A stretch of 64,000 nt of DNA from contig NC_047500.1 in the NCBI RefSeq assembly GCF_002079055.1, positions 62,001 to 126,000 on the forward strand, read 5' to 3'. How positions within the stretch are numbered: the first letter of the stretch is position 1; each line of letters begins with the position of its first letter. Origin of the DNA: Saccharomyces paradoxus (Eukaryota; Ascomycota; Saccharomycetes; Saccharomycetales; Saccharomycetaceae). The notes under the pieces were generated by a model. That model was not told where the DNA came from. It did not search any database and saw nothing but the letters and a program-made list of their open reading frames with translations. Shown here piece after piece: positions 22,665 through 31,849 of this stretch. The position numbers and the translations under genes were made by a program.

Positions 22665-23885
22665 ATGAATGGGATATTTGCTATTGAGAAACCTAGTGGT
22701 ATAACATCTAATCAGTTTATGCTAAAGTTGCAGCATGCTTTAACTAAAAGTCAAGTATTCTCGAAAGAAATTCAAAGGGCAACAGCAGAAAGAAAGCAGC
22801 AATATGAAAAAGAGACAGGTAAGAAGGCCAGCAAGAGAAAACTGCGTAAAGTCTCGAAGGTAAAGATGGGACATGGAGGGACTCTGGATCCGTTAGCTTC
22901 TGGCGTCCTCGTAATTGGTATTGGAACGGGTACCAAAAAGCTGGCAAATTATCTTTCAGGCACCATCAAAGTTTATGAAAGTGAAGCCTTATTTGGTGTT
23001 TCCACTACTTCAGGAGATGTAGAAGGTGAAATTCTGTCTCAGAGCTCCGTTAGGCATTTGAATTTCGATGATTTAAAGACTGTGGAGGAAAAATTTGTTG
23101 GACAACTAAAGCAGACGCCGCCAATATACGCAGCTTTGAAGATGGATGGTAAACCCCTGCATGAATATGCTCGGGAAGGAAAACCTTTACCCAGGGCCAT
23201 TGAGCCCAGACAGGTTACTATTTATGACTTGAAGGTGTTCCCAGACTCTCTTAAACGTGATCATGACTATCCCTTATTGAGGCCCACTACAGAGGAAGCT
23301 GTTGATACCGTAAAAAACCTGAACGCAAACATGCTAAACGATGTCTTATACTTTTCAAAAGAATATACTGAGAAGCACGGCCTGGATTCTGAAGTGGCGA
23401 AAGTGGAAGAACCATTCCCACTGAGTGAGCAAGAGGAGCAGGAGATCCAGAAAGAAGGAAATTCCTATAGGGCTCCAAAATTGCACTTCAAAGCTAATGT
23501 ATCTTCTGGAACATATATTAGATCCTTAGTAAGTGACATTGGTAAATCTATGAGGAGCTCATGTTACATGGTAAAATTGATACGTTTGCAACAGCAGGAC
23601 TGGTCTCTTGAGAGAAATAATGTGTTCCAACTAAGGGATTTTACTGACAGAGACGAAAAGGTGTGGAGCAAGGTATTGGAAAAGGTTCTAGACGAAGGAG
23701 CAACTGTTGATGTCATAGAAGAGCTAAAGAAAGCAGAAAAGGAAGTACCAAGTGACGTGAAGGAAAGTACAATTCCCGACGATCAATCCGGAAATGGGGC
23801 CTCGACCGAATCAACAGAAACTGCTAACGTCGAAGAGCAGCACAATGCACTCAAGAGGAAAATCGAACAAGTGCAAGAAAGATGA
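22665..23885 (+). CDS. PUS4: tRNA pseudouridine-55 synthase Pus4
   Basis: 406 residues (403 in S. cerevisiae). TruB-family enzyme that isomerises U55 to pseudouridine in the T-loop of nuclear and mitochondrial tRNAs. The N-terminus GIFAIEKPSGITSNQF carries the KPxG motif I; motif II GHGGTLDPLASGVLVIG holds the catalytic Asp75; TPPIYAALKMDGKPLHEYAR and SSGTYIRSLVSDIG are the later TruB motifs. A charged insert at about 205-265 and a Glu/Lys-rich C-terminal tail beyond 350 are eukaryotic extensions. The gene converges with MID1 over 165 bp. Confidence 0.96.
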   Translation: MNGIFAIEKPSGITSNQFMLKLQHALTKSQVFSKEIQRATAERKQQYEKETGKKASKRKLRKVSKVKMGHGGTLDPLASGVLVIGIGTGTKKLANYLSGTIKVYESEALFGVSTTSGDVEGEILSQSSVRHLNFDDLKTVEEKFVGQLKQTPPIYAALKMDGKPLHEYAREGKPLPRAIEPRQVTIYDLKVFPDSLKRDHDYPLLRPTTEEAVDTVKNLNANMLNDVLYFSKEYTEKHGLDSEVAKVEEPFPLSEQEEQEIQKEGNSYRAPKLHFKANVSSGTYIRSLVSDIGKSMRSSCYMVKLIRLQQQDWSLERNNVFQLRDFTDRDEKVWSKVLEKVLDEGATVDVIEELKKAEKEVPSDVKESTIPDDQSGNGASTESTETANVEEQHNALKRKIEQVQER

Positions 23886-23937
23886 AGTTCAAACCATTTT
23901 TGATTTTGTGAAGGTCACGCTTTCATTTGTCCATTCG

Positions 23938-24005
23938 TTTTATGTTTATATGAATTTATAAAAATCAATGTACTTATGCATTTAAATCGTTCAATTTTAT
24001 GTTTT
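23938..24005. other. candidate replication origin (two exact ARS consensus matches)
   Basis: Within the 165-bp convergent spacer between PUS4 and MID1, TTTTATGTTTA (23938-23948) and TTTTATGTTTT (23995-24005) each match the 11-bp ARS consensus WTTTAYRTTTW at every position, in the same orientation and about 57 bp apart. The flanks are very A/T-rich. Convergent intergenic sequence with an ORC-type site is where yeast origins are often found. Sequence alone overpredicts origins, so this is a candidate only. Confidence 0.35.
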
Positions 24006-24050
24006 ATTTGTTACTTTCCGTTTTTCATTTTATTAACCGTTTGATTTCTT

Positions 24051-25697
24051 TCATGTATCATCCAAAGGATGAATTTCCATCAAGGATGAGTTACCTATAT
24101 AATTACAGGTTGAAAAATCGGTGTCCATGTAGAAATTGTAACTTTGATAAAGAAGATCTTCCGTAGTTACGTCATCCGGACAGGAAAATGCAAAATCACT
24201 CGGGCAGTTTCGTACTAATGTATAACACATGTCAATGCAAGGTAGAATTTCGTAATAGTCATCCAAAGGTTTGATGTATTTGTCCAAATAATCATTACGA
24301 TTGTGAGATTTATCTCTGTGAATATAATATTGAGAAGATATCGTGCTACATCTTGGAATTGATACTGCACATACCCAATCACGATACGCTTCGGCGCAAT
24401 CATTACAACTCATGACTGGAGAATACCTTGCGTCTTCGTCTGCGTCACAGGATACTAACTGTAGAGCTTTGCTAAAATTTGCATATAGTGCTTCCGCAAT
24501 GTGGTCATATGTCTGTGCCATGAGAGTTTTATTATCCACAGAAAATGAGGATGTAGGAACAGAATAAGCGACGTCACTGCAGAAGTCCAAACCAAAGATT
24601 AAAGAGCAAGCATCAGTATTTCTTGTGGTAAAGTATACATGTGAAAATAATATGCCGCCTACACTTGACAACCCGTCACCATTGCTGATTTTCTTTGCCA
24701 GGTACGCTACATAAGTTGTCGAGGCATTCAATCCTGTTATGTAAAACATTTCCGTCACGCTACCACCATATTCTGTAATTTTTTTTTGAATGGCCAAGTC
24801 GGTACGCTCCAATGGATTTGTACTATTTGATGTGACTGTTGCATTCGATGTATTTTGGGAAGACACTAAATACGGTCCATTTTTTACAGCACATAGAGAA
24901 AGATTGTAGTTTTGGTCTATTTGAATAGAATCTTCGTACGAGTAAACATATAGATCATACAGGGATGGATCATATATTGAATAATTGTGGTAAACTTTGG
25001 CGTCAGCGGTGACATTCCCAGTTGATAGTAATGCAGAGTTCATATCGGTGTCTAAAACCTCTACCCAAGGTCTTACATCCCATTGAAAAACCAAGTCGTT
25101 CTCAGAGATACTCAGTCTGTATTCCCAATTTTCTGAGGCGTCAGAACTGGATAGTGGTTGTTTTGTAGTGGAATTCACTAGCTCAGCAACCACATAAAGA
25201 TTTGAATACGTGGAGGTAGCGTTCGAGCTAGAAGACTGTACCGGACTAATGGCCAATGCTTGAATGTAGCCATCTTGGAAAACTGCATTTTGCCCTATAT
25301 TTGGATTTTCTAATACTGTTTCATTGAAAGAGTAGTATATTGTTAAATCTACATCCGATTTATTGACAGGCATTTGGCAAATATTGCCACTGATAAACAT
25401 TAATACTTCATATGTGGGTGCAAATCCATAACCAGAGGCTTCTGCGTCGATGGTAAATACAAAACTGTCCTTTTTGCCCCCCGTTATGTTCGACAGGATT
25501 GGGGTCCATTCATAGATGCTATCTGAATTGATAATAGTCTGTTGACCAGTAGTCATAATGTTTCTTTCCCAACCATTTAGGCTGGGAAACTTCAAGGAAA
25601 TATTTTTATTTGCGAAGGGGTTGAAGTCTTGGAATAACCCTTGAATTGAAGTGGCAAACAAGCAGTAAACCACAAATAATGACTGCAACACAATCAT
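24051..25697 (-). CDS. MID1: Mid1, stretch-activated Ca2+ channel subunit
   Basis: 548 residues, identical in length to S. cerevisiae Mid1. N-glycosylated plasma-membrane/ER protein, the regulatory partner of the Cch1 calcium channel, needed for Ca2+ influx and survival during mating-pheromone exposure. The first 20 residues (MIVLQSLFVVYCLFATSIQG) form a signal peptide. The body has many N-X-S/T sequons, and the C-terminal third is cysteine-rich (CDADEDARYSPVMSCNDC, CIDMCYTLVRNC). Divergent from RFC3. Confidence 0.96.
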   Translation of the reverse strand: MIVLQSLFVVYCLFATSIQGLFQDFNPFANKNISLKFPSLNGWERNIMTTGQQTIINSDSIYEWTPILSNITGGKKDSFVFTIDAEASGYGFAPTYEVLMFISGNICQMPVNKSDVDLTIYYSFNETVLENPNIGQNAVFQDGYIQALAISPVQSSSSNATSTYSNLYVVAELVNSTTKQPLSSSDASENWEYRLSISENDLVFQWDVRPWVEVLDTDMNSALLSTGNVTADAKVYHNYSIYDPSLYDLYVYSYEDSIQIDQNYNLSLCAVKNGPYLVSSQNTSNATVTSNSTNPLERTDLAIQKKITEYGGSVTEMFYITGLNASTTYVAYLAKKISNGDGLSSVGGILFSHVYFTTRNTDACSLIFGLDFCSDVAYSVPTSSFSVDNKTLMAQTYDHIAEALYANFSKALQLVSCDADEDARYSPVMSCNDCAEAYRDWVCAVSIPRCSTISSQYYIHRDKSHNRNDYLDKYIKPLDDYYEILPCIDMCYTLVRNCPSDFAFSCPDDVTTEDLLYQSYNFYMDTDFSTCNYIGNSSLMEIHPLDDT

Positions 25698-26087
25698 TTC
25701 TAGAAATCACAGGCGTTAATCTGAAATTTTAGTATTAGGTTTTACTGTTATCTAGTATGGCAGCTAGCCAGTTTACTATTTGAAGTAGCCAAAAACAGTA
25801 CGCCAGCCACTCGAAACCGTTAGGAAAACCCTTTGCGATTAATGGCTCAGTGGCAGTAAAATTCTTCCTGAAAACAACACGTTTAACTGGAGAGTTATTA
25901 TTCAGGTCATGTCACAGCATCGAAAGAACACTACTATTATGTATGGCTTTTCAATTTTGATTTTTTTTTTTGACCAGTACGCGACTTTCAAAGAAATGAA
26001 AAGAAGCCATAAAGAGCTCAAGATGAATATCTTTTCAAAACTTAGACAATCTTATAAAAGCACAGGAGCAAGTGCTATATACGAAGA
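25698..26087. other. divergent promoter MID1 / RFC3
   Basis: 390-bp spacer. An MCB-related ACGCGA at about 25980-25985, 105 bp before RFC3, is in keeping with G1/S expression of a replication gene but is not a perfect ACGCGT. A 64-codon ORF at 25909 overlaps the RFC3 start out of frame and is not believed. Confidence 0.4.
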
Positions 26088-27110
26088 ATGTCGACAAGCA
26101 TAGATAAGAGAAGCAAGGAGAACCTTCCATGGGTCGAGAAATACAGACCCGAAACGTTGGACGAAGTGTACGGACAGAATGAGGTGATCACCACGGTTCG
26201 TAAATTTGTAGAAGAGGGTAAATTACCACATCTTCTATTCTATGGGCCTCCAGGGACTGGTAAAACCTCTACAATTGTTGCTTTGGCACGTGAAATATAT
26301 GGTAAGAACTATTCGAACATGGTTTTGGAGCTGAATGCATCAGATGACAGAGGTATTGATGTGGTGAGGAATCAAATCAAAGATTTTGCCTCTACGAGAC
26401 AAATTTTCTCTAAAGGGTTCAAGCTGATCATACTAGATGAGGCAGACGCCATGACCAACGCTGCACAAAATGCGCTGAGAAGGGTCATTGAACGGTATAC
26501 CAAGAACACGCGATTCTGCGTGTTGGCCAATTATGCACATAAACTTACACCTGCGTTATTGAGTAGATGCACGAGATTCAGATTTCAGCCTTTGCCTCAG
26601 GAGGCCATTGAGCGTCGGATAGCTAATGTCTTGGTGCATGAGAAGCTGAAATTATCATCCGATGCTGAGAAGGCTTTAATAGAACTTTCCAACGGTGATA
26701 TGAGACGTGTGTTAAATGTTTTGCAGTCGTGCAAGGCTACTTTAGACAATCCTGACGAGGATGAGATCAGTGACGACGTCATCTATGAATGCTGTGGGGC
26801 ACCCAGACCAAGCGACCTAAAGACAGTACTAAAGTCGATGCTCGAGGACGACTGGGGCACCGCCTATTATACGCTTAACAAAGTACGCAGCGCGAAGGGC
26901 CTGGCGTTGATCGACTTAATCGAGGGCATAGTGAAGATATTGGAGGACTACGAGCTCCAAAATGAGGAGACAAGAGTGCATTTGCTCACCAGGCTAGCCG
27001 ACATCGAGTACTCGATATCTAAGGGTGGCAATGACCAGATTCAGGGCAGCGCGGTCATTGGCGCAATCAAGACCAGCTTCGAGAACGAAACCGTTAAAGC
27101 CAACGTATAA
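26088..27110 (+). CDS. RFC3: replication factor C subunit 3
   Basis: 340-residue AAA+ ATPase, subunit of the RFC clamp loader that opens and loads PCNA, and of the alternative loaders containing Rad24, Ctf18 or Elg1. Walker A GPPGTGKT at 53-60; Walker B with DEAD at 117-120; sensor 1 ANYAHKL; the SRC motif at 159-161, which supplies the arginine finger to the next subunit. Box motifs and length match the family exactly. The 3' third forms the helical collar. Codons after about 26750 are more G/C-rich (e.g. GACTTAATCGAGGGC) than the first half; I see no other sign of transfer. Confidence 0.97.
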   Translation: MSTSIDKRSKENLPWVEKYRPETLDEVYGQNEVITTVRKFVEEGKLPHLLFYGPPGTGKTSTIVALAREIYGKNYSNMVLELNASDDRGIDVVRNQIKDFASTRQIFSKGFKLIILDEADAMTNAAQNALRRVIERYTKNTRFCVLANYAHKLTPALLSRCTRFRFQPLPQEAIERRIANVLVHEKLKLSSDAEKALIELSNGDMRRVLNVLQSCKATLDNPDEDEISDDVIYECCGAPRPSDLKTVLKSMLEDDWGTAYYTLNKVRSAKGLALIDLIEGIVKILEDYELQNEETRVHLLTRLADIEYSISKGGNDQIQGSAVIGAIKTSFENETVKANV

Positions 27111-27729
27111 CCAACGCAAATATGTATAGATACAATATGTACAGAACAACCGCATTGTGCAACATAACAACATAACATAACATGCAGAACGAAAAAAAAA
27201 TATTAAAAGAGAAAGGTGATATTTTTTTCAATTTGCATACCGGAAACCGTAAATCAATTGGCGTCTAGCTACCGACTAAGAATACGAATCGCCAAATTGC
27301 TACAGAAAGTAACATTCCCCTTACGTGATCTGTACTTTAATCTCTTGGACATAAAGAATGGCAGAATTCAGGCCTTACCGTTCTGCGAATGCCAGATCGG
27401 GAAATATTTCCCAAAACGGCAACGCCGGCACGAACAAGAATTTCGTGTTAAAAATCGCGTCCGGCGCGAAATTTTTCGCGGAGGCCTGCGACGCAAAAGC
27501 GACTCGAAATGTCGGGAGCCGAATAAGGCCACATGGCTGTGGGCAGATTTTGGCGTTATTGTGAGAATAAAAGGAATGGTAGCTTCCACATAGCGGTAGA
27601 AAAACATATATAAGGTCAATAGGCCTGCATGGTAATGGGACTGATAAGCTTGTCTTGCATTCTTGTGTTTTTGTTGTTAATAACAACAACAAAAACAATC
27701 AATTATACAAATAACAGCGAAGTAACAAA
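27111..27729 (+). promoter_or_regulatory. PCL1 promoter with clustered SBF/MBF boxes
   Basis: The 619-bp gap between RFC3 and PCL1 contains TTTCGTG at 27441-27447 (reverse CACGAAA), CGCGAAA at 27465-27471 and TTTCGCG at 27474-27480 (reverse CGCGAAA); the last two form an inverted pair around a short A/T centre. These lie 250-290 bp before the PCL1 ATG and match Swi4/Mbp1 elements, as expected for a G1 cyclin. A TATA-like ACATATATAAGG lies at about 27603. Confidence 0.65.
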
Positions 27730-28569
27730 ATGTGTGAATACAGCAAGGCTCTACATATTCTGCTCAAGTCTCCAGTAACGGATGACATAATAAAATTCTT
27801 AACTGACACAACATTGAGGGTTGTGCCCTCGAGCAACTACCCCACACCTCCCGGCTCTCCAGGAGAGAAACACGTGGCAAGGCTTCCATCGCTGATGACT
27901 TTTATCACTAGACTGGTTAGATACACCAATGTCTACACGCCCACTCTGCTTACTGCTGTGTGCTATTTGAACAAGTTAAAGCGTATTCTGCCCAAGGACG
28001 CTACTGGTCTGCCTTCAACCATCCATCGCATTTTCTTAGCCTGTTTGATACTGAGTGCTAAGTTCCACAACGACTCCTCTCCTTTGAACAAGCACTGGGC
28101 CAAATACACAGATGGTCTCTTCACACTAGAGGATATCAACCTTATGGAAAGGCAGCTATTACAGCTGTTGAACTGGGACCTCAGGGTAAACACAGAAGAT
28201 TTGATCCTAGATCTGCAGCCTCTACTGGAGCCCATCAAGCAAGACTTGGCGAGATCCAGTGACCAGAGGAAGAGAATCAACATGATGATGTCTATGAACA
28301 AAAGGGCTTGTGCTGGCACGAGTCCTCTCAGATCAAACAATAGATTCAAGCTCTACGAAAAACAGAGAAACGTGTCGATTGCGTCGGATTTAAGTTCTGC
28401 CACTCTCGTAGACAGTTGTAACGACCTAAGAAGACTAAAAGATGTTACCAACATAGCGAACAACACGGCTACTAGCACCAATTACGTGAAGACTGTTGAG
28501 AAATGGAATGACAATGTCAACAGGCAAAGTTGGGATTTGGAACAGATAATGAGTCAACACGGGTTTTAA
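27730..28569 (+). CDS. PCL1: Pho85 G1 cyclin Pcl1
   Basis: 279 residues, the S. cerevisiae length. Cyclin partner of the Pho85 kinase in late G1, acting in bud emergence and septin/polarity control. The cyclin box covers about 19-152, with the PHO80-family signatures MTFITRLVRYTNVYTPTLLTAVCYLNKL (58-85) and FLACLILSAKFHNDSSPLNKHWAKY (102-126). The C-terminal half is unstructured and basic. Its promoter carries SBF-type boxes. Confidence 0.96.
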   Translation: MCEYSKALHILLKSPVTDDIIKFLTDTTLRVVPSSNYPTPPGSPGEKHVARLPSLMTFITRLVRYTNVYTPTLLTAVCYLNKLKRILPKDATGLPSTIHRIFLACLILSAKFHNDSSPLNKHWAKYTDGLFTLEDINLMERQLLQLLNWDLRVNTEDLILDLQPLLEPIKQDLARSSDQRKRINMMMSMNKRACAGTSPLRSNNRFKLYEKQRNVSIASDLSSATLVDSCNDLRRLKDVTNIANNTATSTNYVKTVEKWNDNVNRQSWDLEQIMSQHGF

Positions 28570-28733
28570 TGCAGTAGACGAGATAGCCCTTACGCGGCTT
28601 TTGGTGGGACAAAGATTTTGATAGAACAAAATTAACGGATACATAATATATTACAACTTTAAATAATCAAGGATACCTAATAACAATAAACGATTGAAAC
28701 TAATACTAAACTGTTTTCTATTATTGTATGTTA

Positions 28734-28828
28734 AGCCCTAATTGATTGTGCCGTAATAACTTCCATTCGGGTGATACCCGAAATATGAGGAAAGAAAAAA
28801 AGATAAAATTTTTCTAAAAGTATAAAAG
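28734..28828 (+). promoter_or_regulatory. SNR40 promoter: Tbf1 site, Reb1-like site, TATA box
   Basis: AGCCCTAA at 28734-28741 matches the Tbf1 consensus ARCCCTAA, which is found at most yeast snoRNA promoters. CGGGTGA at 28768-28774 matches Reb1 CGGGTRR and sits in an inverted repeat (TTCGGGTGATACCCGAA). TATAAAAG at 28821-28828 is a TATA box. All point toward the snoRNA gene downstream, not at CAF40 1.3 kb away. Confidence 0.65.
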
Positions 28829-28939
28829 GCGGACACTATTTGAATCTAAAAGCACATATTCTATCGATGATTTGTCTCATACCCTTATTAGAGAAACCAG
28901 AGCAATAACCAACTATCGTAGTGCAAATCGGTTTCTTAT

Positions 28940-28959
28940 CTTTGATAAGTTTATCAAAG
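28940..28959 (+). ncRNA. predicted Rnt1 cleavage hairpin in the SNR40 precursor
   Basis: An 8-bp perfect stem, CTTTGATA (28940-28947) with TATCAAAG (28952-28959), closes an AGTT tetraloop (28948-28951). AGNN-capped stems are the recognition element of the yeast RNase III Rnt1. It lies between the TATA box and the mature snoRNA, about 75 nt upstream of the 5' end, where Rnt1 cuts many monocistronic box C/D precursors before Rat1 trimming. Confidence 0.7.
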
Positions 28960-29034
28960 GCGTTAACATTTTGTTTCGTAATAGTACCTTAACACATGAC
29001 GAAGGTGAAAATCAAATATGAATTCAAGGAGAAA

Positions 29035-29136
29035 TGGAAAATGACGAGAAAAAAGCTGTGCACCAGTCTGAACATGGACGCCACAAGTACTCAGGTGTCC
29101 TATGAAGCATTAAGTATACCCAAATTTCTGATCCAT
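29035..29136 (+). ncRNA. SNR40: box C/D snoRNA snR40
   Basis: All parts of a C/D snoRNA are present: terminal stem AAATGGA (29032-29038) with TCCATTT (29132-29138); C box ATGACGA 29041-29047; D' box CTGA 29068-29071; C'-like TATGAAG about 29101-29107; D box CTGA 29128-29131. The guide before D, TATACCCAAATT, is complementary to 25S rRNA AAUUUGGGUAUA and places the fifth nucleotide on a U (known target U898). The guide before D', TGCACCA, pairs with 18S UGGUGCA so that the fifth nucleotide meets the G of the G1271 target. Both targets are those of S. cerevisiae snR40, which also lies between PCL1 and CAF40. The exact ends are approximate. Confidence 0.93.
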
Positions 29137-30154
29137 TTTTCTTTGTTTTTTTTTTTTCTTTTACATCTGTTAGTGTATTATGAGCAAACTGTTGACGTTG
29201 ACCAGAATCAATATGTAATTTTTAATTTTTCTAAAATATGTAGAGCAGTGCTTACCTAAGTGGGTGACTTAAGTCTATTGTAGGGTATGCCACCTTTTTT
29301 CAGTCGTAAGAAACGTTCCAAATCCTGTGCGTCTGTCACTGGCCAATCAGCGTTGTTCACTCAAGCAATTGCATGCTTACGTCCTTAGAATGGCTTGTAT
29401 TCACCCATCAAGATGTGGTTTAAACCATGCTAAATAGGCCGATTATTTTTTCTTCTTTTTTTTTTAACGTATTACATTGCCACATAGCTTTTGCCTACAC
29501 TACTAAAAATCCAGAAACTGGAACAAAGAAGCAAAACAATAAAAAAACAAACAAATCCTAAAAAGAAATAAATGACGCTTGAAAATAAGTGCATTTTAGG
29601 GGTACTTACAGGAATGCACGTAGGAATACTCTTGTAAAAATACTATTATTGACTATTGATTGAATAAGAATAAAAAAAAAAAAAAGGTAGATCCGGCATC
29701 CTCTGCGCCTTTACTATTGTTCATCATATGAAGGGAGATGAATTAAGAATAAACAAGAGAGAGAAAATCCCAATTGCCTTCACTTGCCCATATTAGACTA
29801 GTTTTCGTATTTATATCACCATTGCAAAAACCATCAGCACCTTATTCAATGTAGGTTCTTACATATGTAATGCTAACAGAGAAGGAAAACCTTCACCCAG
29901 ACACCTCAACATGCTGAGAATTTTGCTGCGAGCAGTAAGAGGCAAAATCCAAATTTAAAGTAATTTACGCATAGAAGACATTGTCAAGAGATTGCAAAGA
30001 CATAGAGTACACAAGTTAAAAAGCGTCCGTCCTTTAAAACTCCCCAGTTTTGACATATTTGTGTGTGCGTGTGTTTCTGCTTACCCTTGACGAGTTTACG
30101 CTGTGTTCCTGAAGCAACAACGACAGCAACTGAACATCCTTTGAATAAGTTAAT
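29137..30154. other. intergenic region SNR40-CAF40
   Basis: About 1 kb with several T- and A-runs (e.g. 29146-29161, 29453-29465, 29671-29685). It includes the CAF40 promoter. I saw no exact ARS consensus, LTR or gene; an 87-codon frame spanning SNR40 has no support. Confidence 0.45.
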
Positions 30155-31276
30155 ATGTTTTCCGCTCAAAAGCCAATATATGGCAATGGGGCAGGCGTTA
30201 ACATGGGCGGCGGTGGCCCTTCAACAAATAATCCAGGATCTATGTCCATGCCTGGAGCCCCAGCGCCAATGGGCCCAGGCATGAACCAACAAATTCCAGG
30301 TGGGGGCCCCATGCTAATGGGCAATACTCCGAATAATAATAATAACAATGACAATGGCGAGAACAACGGCAATAACGGCAATAACGGTGGTAACGATGCT
30401 AATGCAACTCGAAACAATCCGAACATGGCCAATAATAGAGGCGCAGTGCATGCTCTAGATGATCCTAATGTATACCATTGGATTTGTCAATTGACCTATG
30501 GCCCTCAAAAGGAACAAGCACTGCTTGAACTAGGTCGCAAAAGGGAACAATTTGATGACCTTGCTGTTGTTCTTTGGTCTTCCTTTGGTGTAATGACCTC
30601 ATTGCTGAATGAAATCATTTCCGTATATCCCATGCTGCAACCTCAAATGCTGTCCAACAATCTATCAAACCGTGTTTGCAATGCGCTGGTCCTTCTACAG
30701 TGTGTTGCATCTCATCCAGAGACCAAACATCTCTTTTTACAGGCTCATATTCCACTCTTCCTTTTTCCCTTCTTAAATACTACCTCCAGGCAAAGAACTT
30801 TTGAGTATTTGAGGTTGACTTCATTAGGTGTGATAGGTGCTTTGGTTAAAAATGACTCGCAAGACGTAATAACATTTTTGCTAAGAACTGACATCGTACC
30901 GTTATGCCTAAGGATCATGGAATCTTCCTCTGAACTTTCCAAAACAGTCGCCATTTTCATTTTACAAAAAATTCTACTAGATGACGTCGGGTTGCAATAC
31001 ATTTGCGCTACGTTGGAAAGATTCTACGCTGTAACTAATGTGCTAAAAGATATGGTTGAACACTTAACCGTGAGCACGCCACCGGGAAGACTACTGAAAC
31101 ACATCATTAGATGCTACTTAAGATTAAGTGACGATCTCGAAGCACGCAGGCTTTTGAAGGTGGTTTTACCTGCTAAATTGAGAGACAACACTTTTACGGA
31201 AGTACTAAGAGACGACGTCGGATCCAAGAGATGTCTGGCGCAATTGCTATTGACATTAAACGAAGAAACCTCATGA
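30155..31276 (+). CDS. CAF40: Caf40 (Rcd1/CNOT9), CCR4-NOT subunit
   Basis: 373 residues, equal to S. cerevisiae. Conserved subunit of the CCR4-NOT deadenylase/transcription complex. Residues 1-95 are low complexity, rich in Gly/Pro/Met then Asn ([16 protein letters not shown]). From about 105 the Rcd1 armadillo-repeat domain runs to the end, with the conserved [50 protein letters not shown] and [15 protein letters not shown] segments that form the peptide/nucleic-acid-binding groove. Confidence 0.97.
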   Translation: MFSAQKPIYGNGAGVNMGGGGPSTNNPGSMSMPGAPAPMGPGMNQQIPGGGPMLMGNTPNNNNNNDNGENNGNNGNNGGNDANATRNNPNMANNRGAVHALDDPNVYHWICQLTYGPQKEQALLELGRKREQFDDLAVVLWSSFGVMTSLLNEIISVYPMLQPQMLSNNLSNRVCNALVLLQCVASHPETKHLFLQAHIPLFLFPFLNTTSRQRTFEYLRLTSLGVIGALVKNDSQDVITFLLRTDIVPLCLRIMESSSELSKTVAIFILQKILLDDVGLQYICATLERFYAVTNVLKDMVEHLTVSTPPGRLLKHIIRCYLRLSDDLEARRLLKVVLPAKLRDNTFTEVLRDDVGSKRCLAQLLLTLNEETS

Positions 31277-31849
31277 TGCATCCCCATAGATATATTTCTG
31301 TTTTCCTATTTCTCTTTTCTTGTATTGTTTTAACCTTGCCTTTTTTGTTTTAGTTTCACTTCCTTACCTCTCCTAATTTTGTATAGTTATATTTATATGC
31401 ATGAAATGTATAAAGTTCACCCATATTTCAGAATAGTTTGAGTCCTAGAGTCAGAGGGTCCTTCTATCACCGTCATTATTATCCATTACTTCATCTATCA
31501 CCCGGAATGTCCCCCCTGTGTCATTCACTACGAAGCCACGAACCACGATTCTATTTTTTTTCGAAATCTAAAGGTTTCGTCAAGATCAATGAAGTATACA
31601 CATAGGCGTTTTTTGGATACGAGTTGGGTTGTTGAGAACGCAATTCTTTACGAATAAGTGCAAGAGAGGAATTGTGTGTGCTCATTACCAACGTACTTCT
31701 TGAGTTACTCTACTAAGCCCTTTTTTTCTGTTCTTAGCTTCATCCTGGTGAGCTCACAAACATTACAGAACAACGTATAATACGAAGTAACAAAACAGAC
31801 GAATAGAATAAAAGCAAAGGAGTAAAATTAAGTCACAGAGTGAATTACA
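31277..31849. other. intergenic region CAF40-SEC21
   Basis: 573-bp tandem spacer holding the CAF40 3' end and SEC21 promoter. No regulatory match strong enough to name. Confidence 0.4.

Noticed and set aside
25909-26103. 64-codon ORF overlapping the RFC3 start
   Set aside because: Out of frame, overlaps RFC3 by 16 nt and spans its promoter; more likely chance than a regulatory upstream ORF.
27216-27593. 125-codon ORF in the PCL1 promoter
   Set aside because: Overlaps clustered SBF boxes; Arg-rich composition is typical of random GC-richer sequence.
28861-28880. Possible C box (CGATGAT) of a second snoRNA
   Set aside because: Wrong first bases for RUGAUGA, no D box and no terminal stem; the real snoRNA is 170 bp further on.
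28996-29259. 87-codon ORF across SNR40
   Set aside because: The region is explained by the snoRNA, and the protein has no family features.
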